Positions 11,210-20,127 of a stretch of 64,000 bases of DNA are shown here, piece after piece. Origin of the DNA: Saccharomyces paradoxus (taxonomy: Eukaryota; Ascomycota; Saccharomycetes; Saccharomycetales; Saccharomycetaceae); contig NC_047500.1 in NCBI RefSeq assembly GCF_002079055.1, positions 496,001 through 560,000 on the forward strand, in the 5' to 3' direction. Numbering within the stretch: position 1 is the first letter of the stretch; each line of letters begins with the position of its first letter. The notes beneath the pieces were generated by a model, which worked only from the letters and a program-made list of their open reading frames with translations, was not told where the DNA came from and searched no databases. The position numbers and the translations under genes are program-made.

Positions 11210-12898
11210 ATGTCACGAAGTAATAGTATATACACAGAAGATATTGAGATGTTTCCTACCCATAATGAGCAACATCTAACGAGAGAATACACAAAACCGG
11301 ATGGTGAAGCAAAAAGTGAAAAACTAAATTTCGAAGGCGCTTATATCAACAGTCACGGGACTTTATCCAAGACCACCACTAGAGAAATAGAGGGCGATTT
11401 AGACTCCGAGATCTCTTCTCATTCTGGTGATGATAAGGTTAATCCAATTCAACAGATAACTACAGAGACAGGTGCGCCATATACTTTACTAAGTTACGGT
11501 CAGAAGTGGGGAATGGTAGCAATTTTAACAATGTGCGGCTTTTGGTCTTCATTAGGATCTCCGATCTATTATCCTGCTTTGAGACAGCTGGAGAAGCAGT
11601 TTGATGTGGATGAAAATATGGTTAATGTTACTGTGGTTGTGTATTTGTTATTTCAAGGTATATCTCCCACAGTTAGCGGTGGCTTGGCGGATTGCTTTGG
11701 GCGGAGACCTATAATTTTAGCAGGTATGTTGATATACGTTGTTGCATCCATCGGGCTAGCATGTGCTCCATCATACGGTGTTATCATCTTCTTGAGATGT
11801 ATTCAGAGTATTGGTATTTCCCCCACAATTGCAATTAGTTCAGGTGTTGTTGGGGATTTCACCCTAAAGCACGAAAGAGGCACATTTGTTGGTGCCACCT
11901 CAGGGTTTGTTTTACTAGGTCAATGTTTTGGTAGTCTTATCGGTGCCGTCCTGACTGCAAGATGGGATTGGAGGGCTATCTTTTGGTTTTTAACCATTGG
12001 TTGCGGGAGTTGTTTTCTAATTGCTTTCCTTATTCTACCAGAAACAAAGAGAACCATTGCAGGTAACCTTTCCATTAAGCCTAAAAAATTCATCAATAGA
12101 GCTCCAATATTTCTATTGGGCCCAGTTAGAAGAAGATTCAGATACGACAATCCTGATTATGAGACATTAGATCCCACCATTCCCAAGCTAGATTTGACAT
12201 CCGCAGGAAAAATCCTTGTATTACCAGAAATTATCCTGTCTTTATTTCCATCAGGGCTGTTGTTTGCTATGTGGACGTTAATGCTTTCATCTATTTCATC
12301 GGGTTTATCAGTGGCACCATACAACTATCATTTAGTTATTATTGGTGTTTGCTATCTACCCGGTGGTATTGGCGGTTTAATGGGTTCTTTCTTCACAGGT
12401 AGAGTTATTGACATGTATTTCAAGAGAAAAGTGAAGAAGTTTGAACAAGACAAGGCTGACGGGTTGATTCCACAAGATGCAGAGATCAACATGTTTAGAG
12501 TCCGTTTAGTATGTCTTTTACCTCAAAATTTCTTGGCCGTCGTAGCCTATCTTTTATTTGGTTGGAGCATAGATAAGGGCTGGAGAATCGAATCTATTTT
12601 GATTACTTCATTTGTCTGTTCATATTGTGCCATGAGTACATTATCAACATCGACTACGTTATTGGTCGATTTGTACCCAACGAAATCGTCTACAGCAAGT
12701 AGTTGTTTCAACTTTGTCAGATGTAGTTTGAGTACCATCTTCATGGGTTGCTTTGCCAAAATGAAAACTGCAATGACCGTAGGTGGTACTTTTACATTTC
12801 TATGTGCGTTGGTGTTTTTCTTCAACTTCTTAATGTTTATTCCGATGAAGTACGGTATGAAATGGAGAGAGGATAGATTGTTGAAACAACAAAAATAG
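11210..12898 (+). CDS. AQR1: Aqr1, DHA1-family multidrug/H+ antiporter (short C-terminus)
   Basis: Plasma-membrane MFS transporter of the DHA1 family; the S. cerevisiae protein (YNL065W) exports short-chain monocarboxylic acids, quinidine and excess amino acids. A hydrophilic N-terminus of about 98 residues is followed by 12 predicted membrane segments. The family loop motif GGLADCFGRRP follows segment 2, and the DHA1 motif in segment 5 (GxxxGPxxGG-like) appears as LLGQCFGSLIGAVL. The frame stops after LLKQQK at 562 residues, whereas S. cerevisiae Aqr1 is 586 as I recall. Codons just after the TAG still encode a sequence resembling the missing tail (LLNTLA). All membrane segments are intact, so transport function is likely kept. 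Confidence 0.93.
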   Translation: MSRSNSIYTEDIEMFPTHNEQHLTREYTKPDGEAKSEKLNFEGAYINSHGTLSKTTTREIEGDLDSEISSHSGDDKVNPIQQITTETGAPYTLLSYGQKWGMVAILTMCGFWSSLGSPIYYPALRQLEKQFDVDENMVNVTVVVYLLFQGISPTVSGGLADCFGRRPIILAGMLIYVVASIGLACAPSYGVIIFLRCIQSIGISPTIAISSGVVGDFTLKHERGTFVGATSGFVLLGQCFGSLIGAVLTARWDWRAIFWFLTIGCGSCFLIAFLILPETKRTIAGNLSIKPKKFINRAPIFLLGPVRRRFRYDNPDYETLDPTIPKLDLTSAGKILVLPEIILSLFPSGLLFAMWTLMLSSISSGLSVAPYNYHLVIIGVCYLPGGIGGLMGSFFTGRVIDMYFKRKVKKFEQDKADGLIPQDAEINMFRVRLVCLLPQNFLAVVAYLLFGWSIDKGWRIESILITSFVCSYCAMSTLSTSTTLLVDLYPTKSSTASSCFNFVRCSLSTIFMGCFAKMKTAMTVGGTFTFLCALVFFFNFLMFIPMKYGMKWREDRLLKQQK

Positions 12899-13352
12899 TC
12901 ATTATTAAACACCTTAGCAATCAAAAACGAAATAATAAACAAAACAAAAAGATAATCATTGATTGGCATCCTTTAATTCAATATCCTGCATTTATGTATA
13001 TATATTAATATGAACACAACTTATAGACTTTTCATGTACCTTTTTACTAATTAATCTATCATTCACTTCGTTAATCCTCCATCCTATTCTTGACTCGTTG
13101 AAAGTTCGCTAGATATTATCTAACAAAAAAAAGTACTGCGAGATGAATATATATGGTGATATGTTAAAGGTGCTTCTGTATAATTTCATGCTTTATTCTT
13201 CCTTTGAAATTTGTATAATTAAAACTTTTTTGGTAAACTGAATTTTCTACCATTATTACTTTACATATGTATAGCTACAAAACTGTATTTGGAAGTGAAA
13301 AAAAATGATGAATAAATGAATCGTGAATAGTATGATTTTTGTTATCAAAAAA
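12899..13352. other. AQR1-YDJ1 convergent 3' region
   Basis: An AT-rich 454-nt gap between convergent stop codons. The first 60 nt look like former AQR1 coding sequence after its stop codon. TATATA elements near 12996 and 13150 fit 3' end formation. No other feature was seen. Confidence 0.45.
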
Positions 13353-14582
13353 TCACTGAGATGCACATTGAACACCTTCGCCACCTTGTTCTTCTTCATC
13401 CGAATCATAGTTTGCACCGCCTCTGGAAGCCCGTGTTCTGTTGTATTTGGCTGGGTCAAAGTCTGCGAGTACACATTCGTCTACAGTAGCTTTCTTTGGG
13501 ATAGCCGGGACAATTCTTGGGGGCAAAATTTCTTCTAATTTCTTTAAGTTTTCTTCTGATGTGAAATGGTTTTCTGGGAACTTGATAGTAAACTTGATGA
13601 TCAAGTTACCATAGCCACCGTACTTTGGAACTGGCATACCTTTACCTTCAATGACCTTACGCATACCTGGAGCAATGACCTCACCCGGGACAATACCAAC
13701 TTTTAACCAGTCACCGGAAACATGTTCCAACGCAAATTCACCACCAGCAATAGCAGTCAATAGATCAATTTCAGCCTCATATACTAAATCATCACCATCT
13801 CTCTTAAAGTTCTTATGTGGTCTCTCGGAAACTATAAAGACAACATCACCTGGAATGACATCTGGGGCTTGGTCAGCTTCACCCTTGAAAACAATTCTTT
13901 GGCCGTCTTTCATACCTGGTTCAACGTGGACTTCCAAGATCTTTCTTTCGTTTTCGACTTTCTTACCATTACAGGATTTACAACGGTCCTTAGGATCAAC
14001 GATATCACCAGTACCGTGACAGACATCACATTCTGTTTGGAATCTTTGGATCATTGGACCCATTTGTCTTGTTACGAATTTAATACCTTGCCCATTACAG
14101 CTGCTACACTTCTTGACGGCACCTTTCTTACCACCACGACCTTCACATTCTTTACATAAAATCTGTTTGTTTAGGGCTAACTTAGCGGTCCTACCCTTAT
14201 ACAACTCTTCAAGAGAGGCTGAAATTTCATGCTTGATGTCTTTACCTCTTTGGGGACCTCTTGGCCTTTGTGCGCCTCCAGCACCAAAGAATTGTGAAAA
14301 GATATCGTCACCAAAACCAAATCCACCGCCTGGGAACCCGCCAGCGCCACCAGCACCACTTAGACCTTCTTCACCAAATTGATCATATACCTCTCTCTTT
14401 TCAGAATCTGATAAAATTTCATAGGCTGATGAAGCTTCTTTAAACTTTTCTGCGGCCTCCTCACTTGGATTCTTATCTGGATGGTATTTTAAGGCGCACT
14501 TTCTATAAGCTTTCTTAATTTCGACATCAGTGGCAGTGACTGAAACACCTAGAATATCGTAAAACTTAGTTTCTTTAACCAT
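13353..14582 (-). CDS. YDJ1: Ydj1, type I Hsp40 co-chaperone
   Basis: DnaJ-type co-chaperone that stimulates Hsp70 (Ssa) ATPase and delivers substrates in the cytosol and at ER and mitochondrial surfaces. The 409 residues match S. cerevisiae (YNL064C). An N-terminal J domain contains the HPD triad at 34-36. A Gly/Phe-rich linker (about 76-110) is followed by four zinc-binding CxxCxGxG-type repeats ([32 protein letters not shown]). Substrate-binding beta-domains follow, and the protein ends in the CaaX box CASQ at 406-409 for farnesylation. Codon use is biased. A heat-shock-type element lies upstream. Confidence 0.97.
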   Translation of the reverse strand: MVKETKFYDILGVSVTATDVEIKKAYRKCALKYHPDKNPSEEAAEKFKEASSAYEILSDSEKREVYDQFGEEGLSGAGGAGGFPGGGFGFGDDIFSQFFGAGGAQRPRGPQRGKDIKHEISASLEELYKGRTAKLALNKQILCKECEGRGGKKGAVKKCSSCNGQGIKFVTRQMGPMIQRFQTECDVCHGTGDIVDPKDRCKSCNGKKVENERKILEVHVEPGMKDGQRIVFKGEADQAPDVIPGDVVFIVSERPHKNFKRDGDDLVYEAEIDLLTAIAGGEFALEHVSGDWLKVGIVPGEVIAPGMRKVIEGKGMPVPKYGGYGNLIIKFTIKFPENHFTSEENLKKLEEILPPRIVPAIPKKATVDECVLADFDPAKYNRTRASRGGANYDSDEEEQGGEGVQCASQ

Positions 14583-15232
14583 CTTTGGACGTTTATTATT
14601 GTTGTTGGAAGATGTAGAATTCAGTTTGAAAAATTTTTAATTATGTTCTATCAAAAGATATGGTAACAAATAACAAAAAAAATAAATACGTAACAGTTAT
14701 CAAATAAGACGCTTGTTCGAGCCTAATATGTATGGGGAAAAGGACTTTTTGTGAAATTTGATTTATGAAAATGAATTACACACCTTGTCAAACAAAAACT
14801 ACGTAACTAATATATAAATGTAGCAAGCTTTTACACGTTCTATAAGTACGTGAATTGATCTGCAAGTTAAATACCTTCCATACTTGCCGATGCTCTACCA
14901 CCTTTTCATTTCTTTTTCAAGAAATGAAAAAAAATTTTCTATTTCTTCGATGGCCTTCTATAGTTTTGTACGAGCTATTATAGGTCATGTGTATATCACG
15001 TGGTTGCAATTCACGCCAGTTAACGTCTTATTTTACAACACGCATATTGCGTAGCAATATATAGCAGAGGTTGAATATATGCGGCTTTACTCTGTTGACT
15101 ATTTATGCTTGAATGCCTTGTTGTTACGTCCTCAAGTACATTTAGTAACTCAGCATTTTCTGTCCCTCAAAGCGTAGACAAAGAGTGTCATTTGAATGGT
15201 ACAAGCGGAAAGGAATCCGTTAGGAAGGATAC
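14583..15232. other. YDJ1-MTQ1 divergent promoter
   Basis: A 650-nt promoter region shared by two divergent genes. It holds the HSE-like repeat at 14916-14928, long A and T runs, and no ORF of note. Confidence 0.5.
14916..14928 (-). promoter_or_regulatory. Heat-shock-element-like repeat upstream of YDJ1
   Basis: The bases TTCAAGAAATGAA contain an inverted TTCnnGAA pair, the core of an Hsf1 site, plus a further GAA module. It lies about 335 nt upstream of YDJ1, a heat-inducible gene in S. cerevisiae. Only two modules are in the perfect alternating arrangement, so this may be a weak site. Confidence 0.4.
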
Positions 15233-16177
15233 ATGCCTCGAATATCTACATCGTTAATAAGAAAGGCTGCCAGGATACGACCTGGTTTGCATCTTTTGCT
15301 TCCAGAATGTAGGACTCTCGAACAAGCGAAACTCGAGTACAAATGGCTCACCGAAGAGCTACCTTCGAAGAAATCTATCCGCTGGGCTTGCTTTCAGAGA
15401 TACAAACACGTCCCGTTGCAGTACATCTTGAGGTCGCAACCGTTTGGGGCCTTGGACATTATCTGCAAGCCTGGTGTCCTTATACCAAGATGGGAAACCG
15501 AGGAATGGGTGATGGATATAATAAGAGCTTTAAATAACTCTGCCCTATCAAGCCGTACTATACCCCTACATATTTGTGATACCTTCACAGGAACAGGGTG
15601 TATTGCCCTTGCTCTAAGTCATGGTATACCACATTCGACCTTCACTGCCATTGATGTGTCGAGAAAAGCAATTAAGTTGGTCAAAGAAAATATGCTGAAG
15701 AACAACGTGAGTGGAGGCAAGCTTATAGAACAAAATATCTTGTCTTCAAAAGTTTGCGATGAATATCCATCCCATATAGATATATTAACCGGTAACCCCC
15801 CCTATATTCGAATGCGTGACTTCAATAGAGATGTTACGACTTCTGTAAAGCTGTTCGAACCAAGGCTAGCGCTGGTCGGTGAGCTTGAATGCTACAGAAA
15901 TCTAGTGGATCATTGGCTGCCAAAGACAGATTCCTTCTTTTATGAGATTGGAGACATCAACCAGTTTAGTTATGTGGAAAACCGCATTAAAGAAGATTCA
16001 AATCTCAGCCGAAGTTGGTCCATTGGCTTGAAATATGACTCGAATGGGAAGGCAAGGGTCGTATATGGGTTTAATACCACCCCCAAGGGGCGAATGTTAC
16101 TTCAAATTTTTGCGCCCTTTGGGACTATAAGGCATTTAGCAACTGCACTGAGTAAGCACAAAGCCAATTCCAAGTAA
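15233..16177 (+). CDS. MTQ1: Mtq1, mitochondrial release-factor glutamine methyltransferase
   Basis: S-adenosylmethionine-dependent methyltransferase of the PrmC/HemK family; it methylates the GGQ glutamine of the mitochondrial release factor Mrf1. The 314 residues equal S. cerevisiae Mtq1 (YNL063W). The SAM site is visible as DTFTGTGCIALALSHG (motif I), and the family-defining NPPY lies at 188-191 (GNPPYIRM). The basic N-terminus (MPRISTSLIRKAARIR) fits a mitochondrial presequence. The ATG at 15233 is the first in frame. Confidence 0.95.
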   Translation: MPRISTSLIRKAARIRPGLHLLLPECRTLEQAKLEYKWLTEELPSKKSIRWACFQRYKHVPLQYILRSQPFGALDIICKPGVLIPRWETEEWVMDIIRALNNSALSSRTIPLHICDTFTGTGCIALALSHGIPHSTFTAIDVSRKAIKLVKENMLKNNVSGGKLIEQNILSSKVCDEYPSHIDILTGNPPYIRMRDFNRDVTTSVKLFEPRLALVGELECYRNLVDHWLPKTDSFFYEIGDINQFSYVENRIKEDSNLSRSWSIGLKYDSNGKARVVYGFNTTPKGRMLLQIFAPFGTIRHLATALSKHKANSK

Positions 16178-16263
16178 GTATATAAATATACATATATATT
16201 ATATGTATAGACCATTTTCATCTATTCTTCCGAAGTTATCAGATACAGACACTTTAAGGGCAT

Positions 16264-17700
16264 CTATATTTTTTGCTTCTTAGCGCCGTGCTCAGCTAGC
16301 TTGTTATTGGACTCAACTTCAGTCACAGCTTCCAATACGGGTTCAGGCGCAGGTATGACCCTGTGGCACCACATTAGATATCCACCACCACCCTTCATGG
16401 TCATCAGAGGATGTAGCTTACCCCGTATACTTTGGTACGGCCTGCATCTGGTCTCCAAAATGGATGGCGCTAAAAACCTTAGATCTGAATATAAAGTATG
16501 GGCCAGTTCTAGCAAAGTTTCTTTAAATTGACCATAGCATACAATCGGTCTTGAACCATGGATCTTTTCAGCTAACTTCGGCACCACTGTTGGTAAATGT
16601 AATGTAGTAGCCATTACAAGACCATCATATAGGAAGTCTCCAGTTAATTCTAAAATTTGAAATTGTGTATTATACCACCTGAGTTTCCGGTAATACGAGT
16701 TTTTCCTACCACCTTTTAATGCACGGGCTTCTTCTTTAGGTAACGGTGTAAATCTTTCCTGAATCTCCTCCAGTGTAGGTGGTTCAAAAAAATCTAATAG
16801 GGATATGGTGTGCACATGCTCTTTAATAAATTTTTCAGAATAATTAGCAAACTTTAACAGGTCCAGATTGGCATGTTCATTTTCATGAATAACAACGACT
16901 TTGCCCTTGGATTTACTTTGGTTGTCACCGCCAAACATTCTTTCCAACAGAAAATAAACTAATAAACCACCAGTTTCATCCATACACAGATAGTTCCCGC
17001 CAGCCTGAATGTTTGCAAGGTTTAGCAGCATCCCCATCGATTCTTGAGACATGTCCAATACTCTTTGTACATCGCCTTTATCGATTAAGAACTGCAAAAG
17101 GTTAGAACTACTCAAATACTCAACAGTGAAGTACTTGGCAAACTTTTGTTTCTTCCTATTCACATATTTCTCTTGAGAATAAACGGTCTTGTTATGAAAG
17201 CTTTTGTGGGATTTAATGATTTTGTCGATTATTTCTTTACTAGATAAAGATTCTTGTTTCATTTTTTCAATTTCTTCAATGGTTAGTTCTTGAGCTTTGC
17301 TACCCATGTTGACCAAATTCTGATTCGTAGCACTACTGTCAATGCTAGACAATTCAACGGACATTGATTTTTCCTTAATAGATAACGGAGGCTCACTTTG
17401 ACCATCATCTTTATCATTATTATCATCTTTAACCTCCTGCGACAATAGCCTTACTTTGCCGATGGGAATTTTGTTCTTTGGCTTCGAATGTCTATTCTCA
17501 TCGGATGAGACCTCTTCGCCATCATAATATATTTCAAAGGTCAAACCAAATGGATAACCAATTATATCATTAACTTCGAAAGCACCGAATTTCCCCAATG
17601 ATATAGAAGTGTTGGGCTTTAGTTCCACTATCTTGTAATTTTTCGACGGCAACCGGACAATAACGTGTTGGTTAAAATCTATGGTTGTCAAAGCATCCAT
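16264..17700 (-). CDS. GCD10: Trm6/Gcd10, non-catalytic subunit of tRNA m1A58 methyltransferase
   Basis: Partner of Trm61 (Gcd14) in the nuclear enzyme that makes 1-methyladenosine 58 in tRNAs, including initiator tRNA. The 478 residues match S. cerevisiae (YNL062C). The Rossmann-like C-terminal half is recognisable but lacks SAM-binding motifs, as expected of the tRNA-binding subunit. A charged Asp/Glu/Lys linker lies at about 65-110. The C-terminus ends AEHGAKKQKI, a likely nuclear signal. The gene shares a 319-nt divergent promoter with NOP2 that carries ribosome-biogenesis motifs. Confidence 0.95.
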   Translation of the reverse strand: MDALTTIDFNQHVIVRLPSKNYKIVELKPNTSISLGKFGAFEVNDIIGYPFGLTFEIYYDGEEVSSDENRHSKPKNKIPIGKVRLLSQEVKDDNNDKDDGQSEPPLSIKEKSMSVELSSIDSSATNQNLVNMGSKAQELTIEEIEKMKQESLSSKEIIDKIIKSHKSFHNKTVYSQEKYVNRKKQKFAKYFTVEYLSSSNLLQFLIDKGDVQRVLDMSQESMGMLLNLANIQAGGNYLCMDETGGLLVYFLLERMFGGDNQSKSKGKVVVIHENEHANLDLLKFANYSEKFIKEHVHTISLLDFFEPPTLEEIQERFTPLPKEEARALKGGRKNSYYRKLRWYNTQFQILELTGDFLYDGLVMATTLHLPTVVPKLAEKIHGSRPIVCYGQFKETLLELAHTLYSDLRFLAPSILETRCRPYQSIRGKLHPLMTMKGGGGYLMWCHRVIPAPEPVLEAVTEVESNNKLAEHGAKKQKI

Positions 17701-18019
17701 TTTTCACTAAATTGAAGATTATTTGTCCAAGTCGTTTACGATAATGCAAGTATGACCTAAAGTATCAAACAACCCACGGTTGAGTGCTATTATTGTTATT
17801 ATACATCTCATCGACTTCTTCTGAAATTTTTCAGATTTTACAAAACCGTTACCCAGTTTCGCCATGTCTGAAAAAATTTTTCTCATCTCATCGCAGAATA
17901 AGTTTAAGATGAGCTGAGCTGCCAAATACAGTTGTCGCTAATGTATATAGATTTGTAATTCTGCCGGGGAGTTTCCTTTTGTTGGTTAATATCAGGAGTA
18001 TCTATACATATAACAGAAA
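17701..18019. promoter_or_regulatory. Divergent GCD10-NOP2 promoter with PAC and RRPE-like motifs
   Basis: This 319-nt gap contains a perfect PAC element (minus strand GCGATGAG, 17894-17887), the binding site of Dot6/Tod6. Next to it are two RRPE-like A/T blocks: TGAAAAAATTTTTC at 17869-17882 and, on the minus strand, CTGAAAAATTTCAG at 17834-17821 (consensus TGAAAAATTTT, bound by Stb3). This combination marks the ribosome-biogenesis regulon and fits both neighbours, so one module probably serves both genes. Confidence 0.8.
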
Positions 18020-19876
18020 ATGGGTAGTAGACGTCATAAGAACAAGCAAGCCGCCCCACCAACCCTGGAGGAATTTCAGGCAAGAAAGGAGAAGAAGGCT
18101 AATAGAAAGTTAGAAAAAGGAAAGAGACCTTCTGCCACACAAGGTGATGAAGCTTCCGATAGAAAGAAAAAAAAGTCGAAGCCATTCAAGAAATCTAGGA
18201 AAGAAGAAGAAGAAGTTGTTGAAGAGGACAAAAACTTGCCAGAAGTTGATCTTGAAGAGTTGTCAAAAGCCAGAAAATCATTATTTGACGATGAGGAAGA
18301 TGACGGCGAAGCGGAATCAGTAGACGAAGAGCTAAAAGATGAATTCGATCTGGAACAAGAATATGATTATGACGAAGATGAAGACAAAGACGCCCACCCA
18401 ATTTTCTCGGATGATGACGACGAGGCTGATCTTGAAGAACTAAATGCACAAAACATGGAAGCTCTTTCCAAGAAACTGGATGAAGAAGAGGCTGAAGAAG
18501 CTGAAGAAGCCGAGATGGAATTAATGGAAGCGGACAACATGCAACCCAGAGCAGATATTTTGCCTACTGAGGAGCAGGAGGAAATGATGGCACAAGAAGC
18601 TCCCAATTTGACCTCCACAAGAACAAGAATGATTGAAATTGTTAAGGTTTTGGAAAATTTTAAGACTCTAGGTGCAGAAGGCAGATCGAGAGGAGAGTAT
18701 GTTGACAGACTTTTAAAAGATATTTGTGAGTACTTTGGTTATACACCTTTTTTGGCAGAAAAGTTATTCAATCTATTCTCACCAGCAGAAGCGATGGAGT
18801 TTTTTGAAGCTAATGAAATTGCAAGACCAATCACCATTAGAACTAACACATTGAAGACTAGAAGAAGAGACTTAGCCCAAACCCTTGTGAATAGAGGTGT
18901 TAACCTACAACCTATTGGTTCCTGGACTAAAGTTGGTTTACAAATCTTCGATTCTCAAGTTCCAATTGGTGCTACACCAGAGTATTTGGCGGGTCACTAT
19001 ATCTTACAAGCGGCATCATCTTTTTTACCAGTTATTGCTCTGGATCCTCATGAAAATGAACGTATCTTGGATATGGCAGCTGCTCCAGGTGGTAAGACCA
19101 CTTACATATCAGCCATGATGAAAAACACAGGTTGTGTTTTTGCCAACGATGCCAATAAATCTAGAACCAAATCTTTAATCGCTAATATCCACCGTCTGGG
19201 CTGTACCAACACTATTGTGTGTAATTATGATGCCCGTGAATTCCCCAAGGTAATTGGAGGTTTCGACAGAATTTTATTGGATGCTCCATGTTCTGGTACT
19301 GGTGTTATCGGTAAGGATCAATCCGTCAAAGTGTCTCGTACCGAAAAGGACTTCATTCAAATTCCACATCTACAAAAGCAATTACTTCTTTCTGCTATTG
19401 ATTCTGTTGACTGCAACTCGAAACATGGTGGTGTGATAGTATATTCAACATGTTCTGTTGCAGTTGAAGAAGACGAAGCTGTCATAGACTACGCATTAAG
19501 AAAAAGGCCTAATGTAAAGTTAGTCGATACTGGTTTAGCCATCGGGAAAGAAGCGTTTACTAGTTACAGAGGCAAAAAGTTCCATCCTAGCGTGAAATTA
19601 GCAAGAAGATACTATCCACATACTTACAATGTTGATGGGTTCTTTGTCGCTAAATTCCAAAAGATTGGTCCCTCTTCGTTTGATGATAACCAAGCAAGTG
19701 CCAAAGAAAAGGAAACTGCTGCTAGAAAAGAAGCTTTAGAAGAAGGTATTATTCACTCTGACTTCGCCACCTTTGAAGATGAAGAAGACGAAAAGTATAT
19801 TGAAAAGTCTGTGAAGAACAACCTTTTGAAAAAGGGTGTCAATCCAAAAGCTAAAAGGCCTTCTAACGAAAAATAA
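18020..19876 (+). CDS. NOP2: Nop2, 25S rRNA m5C methyltransferase
   Basis: Nucleolar RNA cytosine-C5 methyltransferase (RsmB/NSUN1 family) that makes m5C2870 of 25S rRNA and is needed for 60S assembly. The 618 residues equal S. cerevisiae Nop2 (YNL061W). An N-terminal region (1-200) has basic and long acidic runs typical of nucleolar factors. The catalytic domain contains the SAM motif DMAAAPGGKT, LDAPCSGTG with Cys424, and YSTCS with the second catalytic Cys478. A Lys-rich tail ends the protein. No truncation is seen. Confidence 0.97.
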   Translation: MGSRRHKNKQAAPPTLEEFQARKEKKANRKLEKGKRPSATQGDEASDRKKKKSKPFKKSRKEEEEVVEEDKNLPEVDLEELSKARKSLFDDEEDDGEAESVDEELKDEFDLEQEYDYDEDEDKDAHPIFSDDDDEADLEELNAQNMEALSKKLDEEEAEEAEEAEMELMEADNMQPRADILPTEEQEEMMAQEAPNLTSTRTRMIEIVKVLENFKTLGAEGRSRGEYVDRLLKDICEYFGYTPFLAEKLFNLFSPAEAMEFFEANEIARPITIRTNTLKTRRRDLAQTLVNRGVNLQPIGSWTKVGLQIFDSQVPIGATPEYLAGHYILQAASSFLPVIALDPHENERILDMAAAPGGKTTYISAMMKNTGCVFANDANKSRTKSLIANIHRLGCTNTIVCNYDAREFPKVIGGFDRILLDAPCSGTGVIGKDQSVKVSRTEKDFIQIPHLQKQLLLSAIDSVDCNSKHGGVIVYSTCSVAVEEDEAVIDYALRKRPNVKLVDTGLAIGKEAFTSYRGKKFHPSVKLARRYYPHTYNVDGFFVAKFQKIGPSSFDDNQASAKEKETAARKEALEEGIIHSDFATFEDEEDEKYIEKSVKNNLLKKGVNPKAKRPSNEK

Positions 19877-20127
19877 GTTTCCACAAACGCAGTGGCATCT
19901 TGTTAGCATAGTTTTTTCTCTCTACCCTCTCTATATATATATATCAATCTCAAATATGTCTCACTGTATACTAAATTCAAAATAAAAATAATAGAGCCAA
20001 TTCGTGAACAGCACCAAGATAAAGGCGATAATATTACTTACTATTTAATATTCATTACCAATGTAGTATTACATATTTTTTTATCTATATTATTTTTTTG
20101 TTTTTAAGGTTTCAGTTCGCTGTCTCC

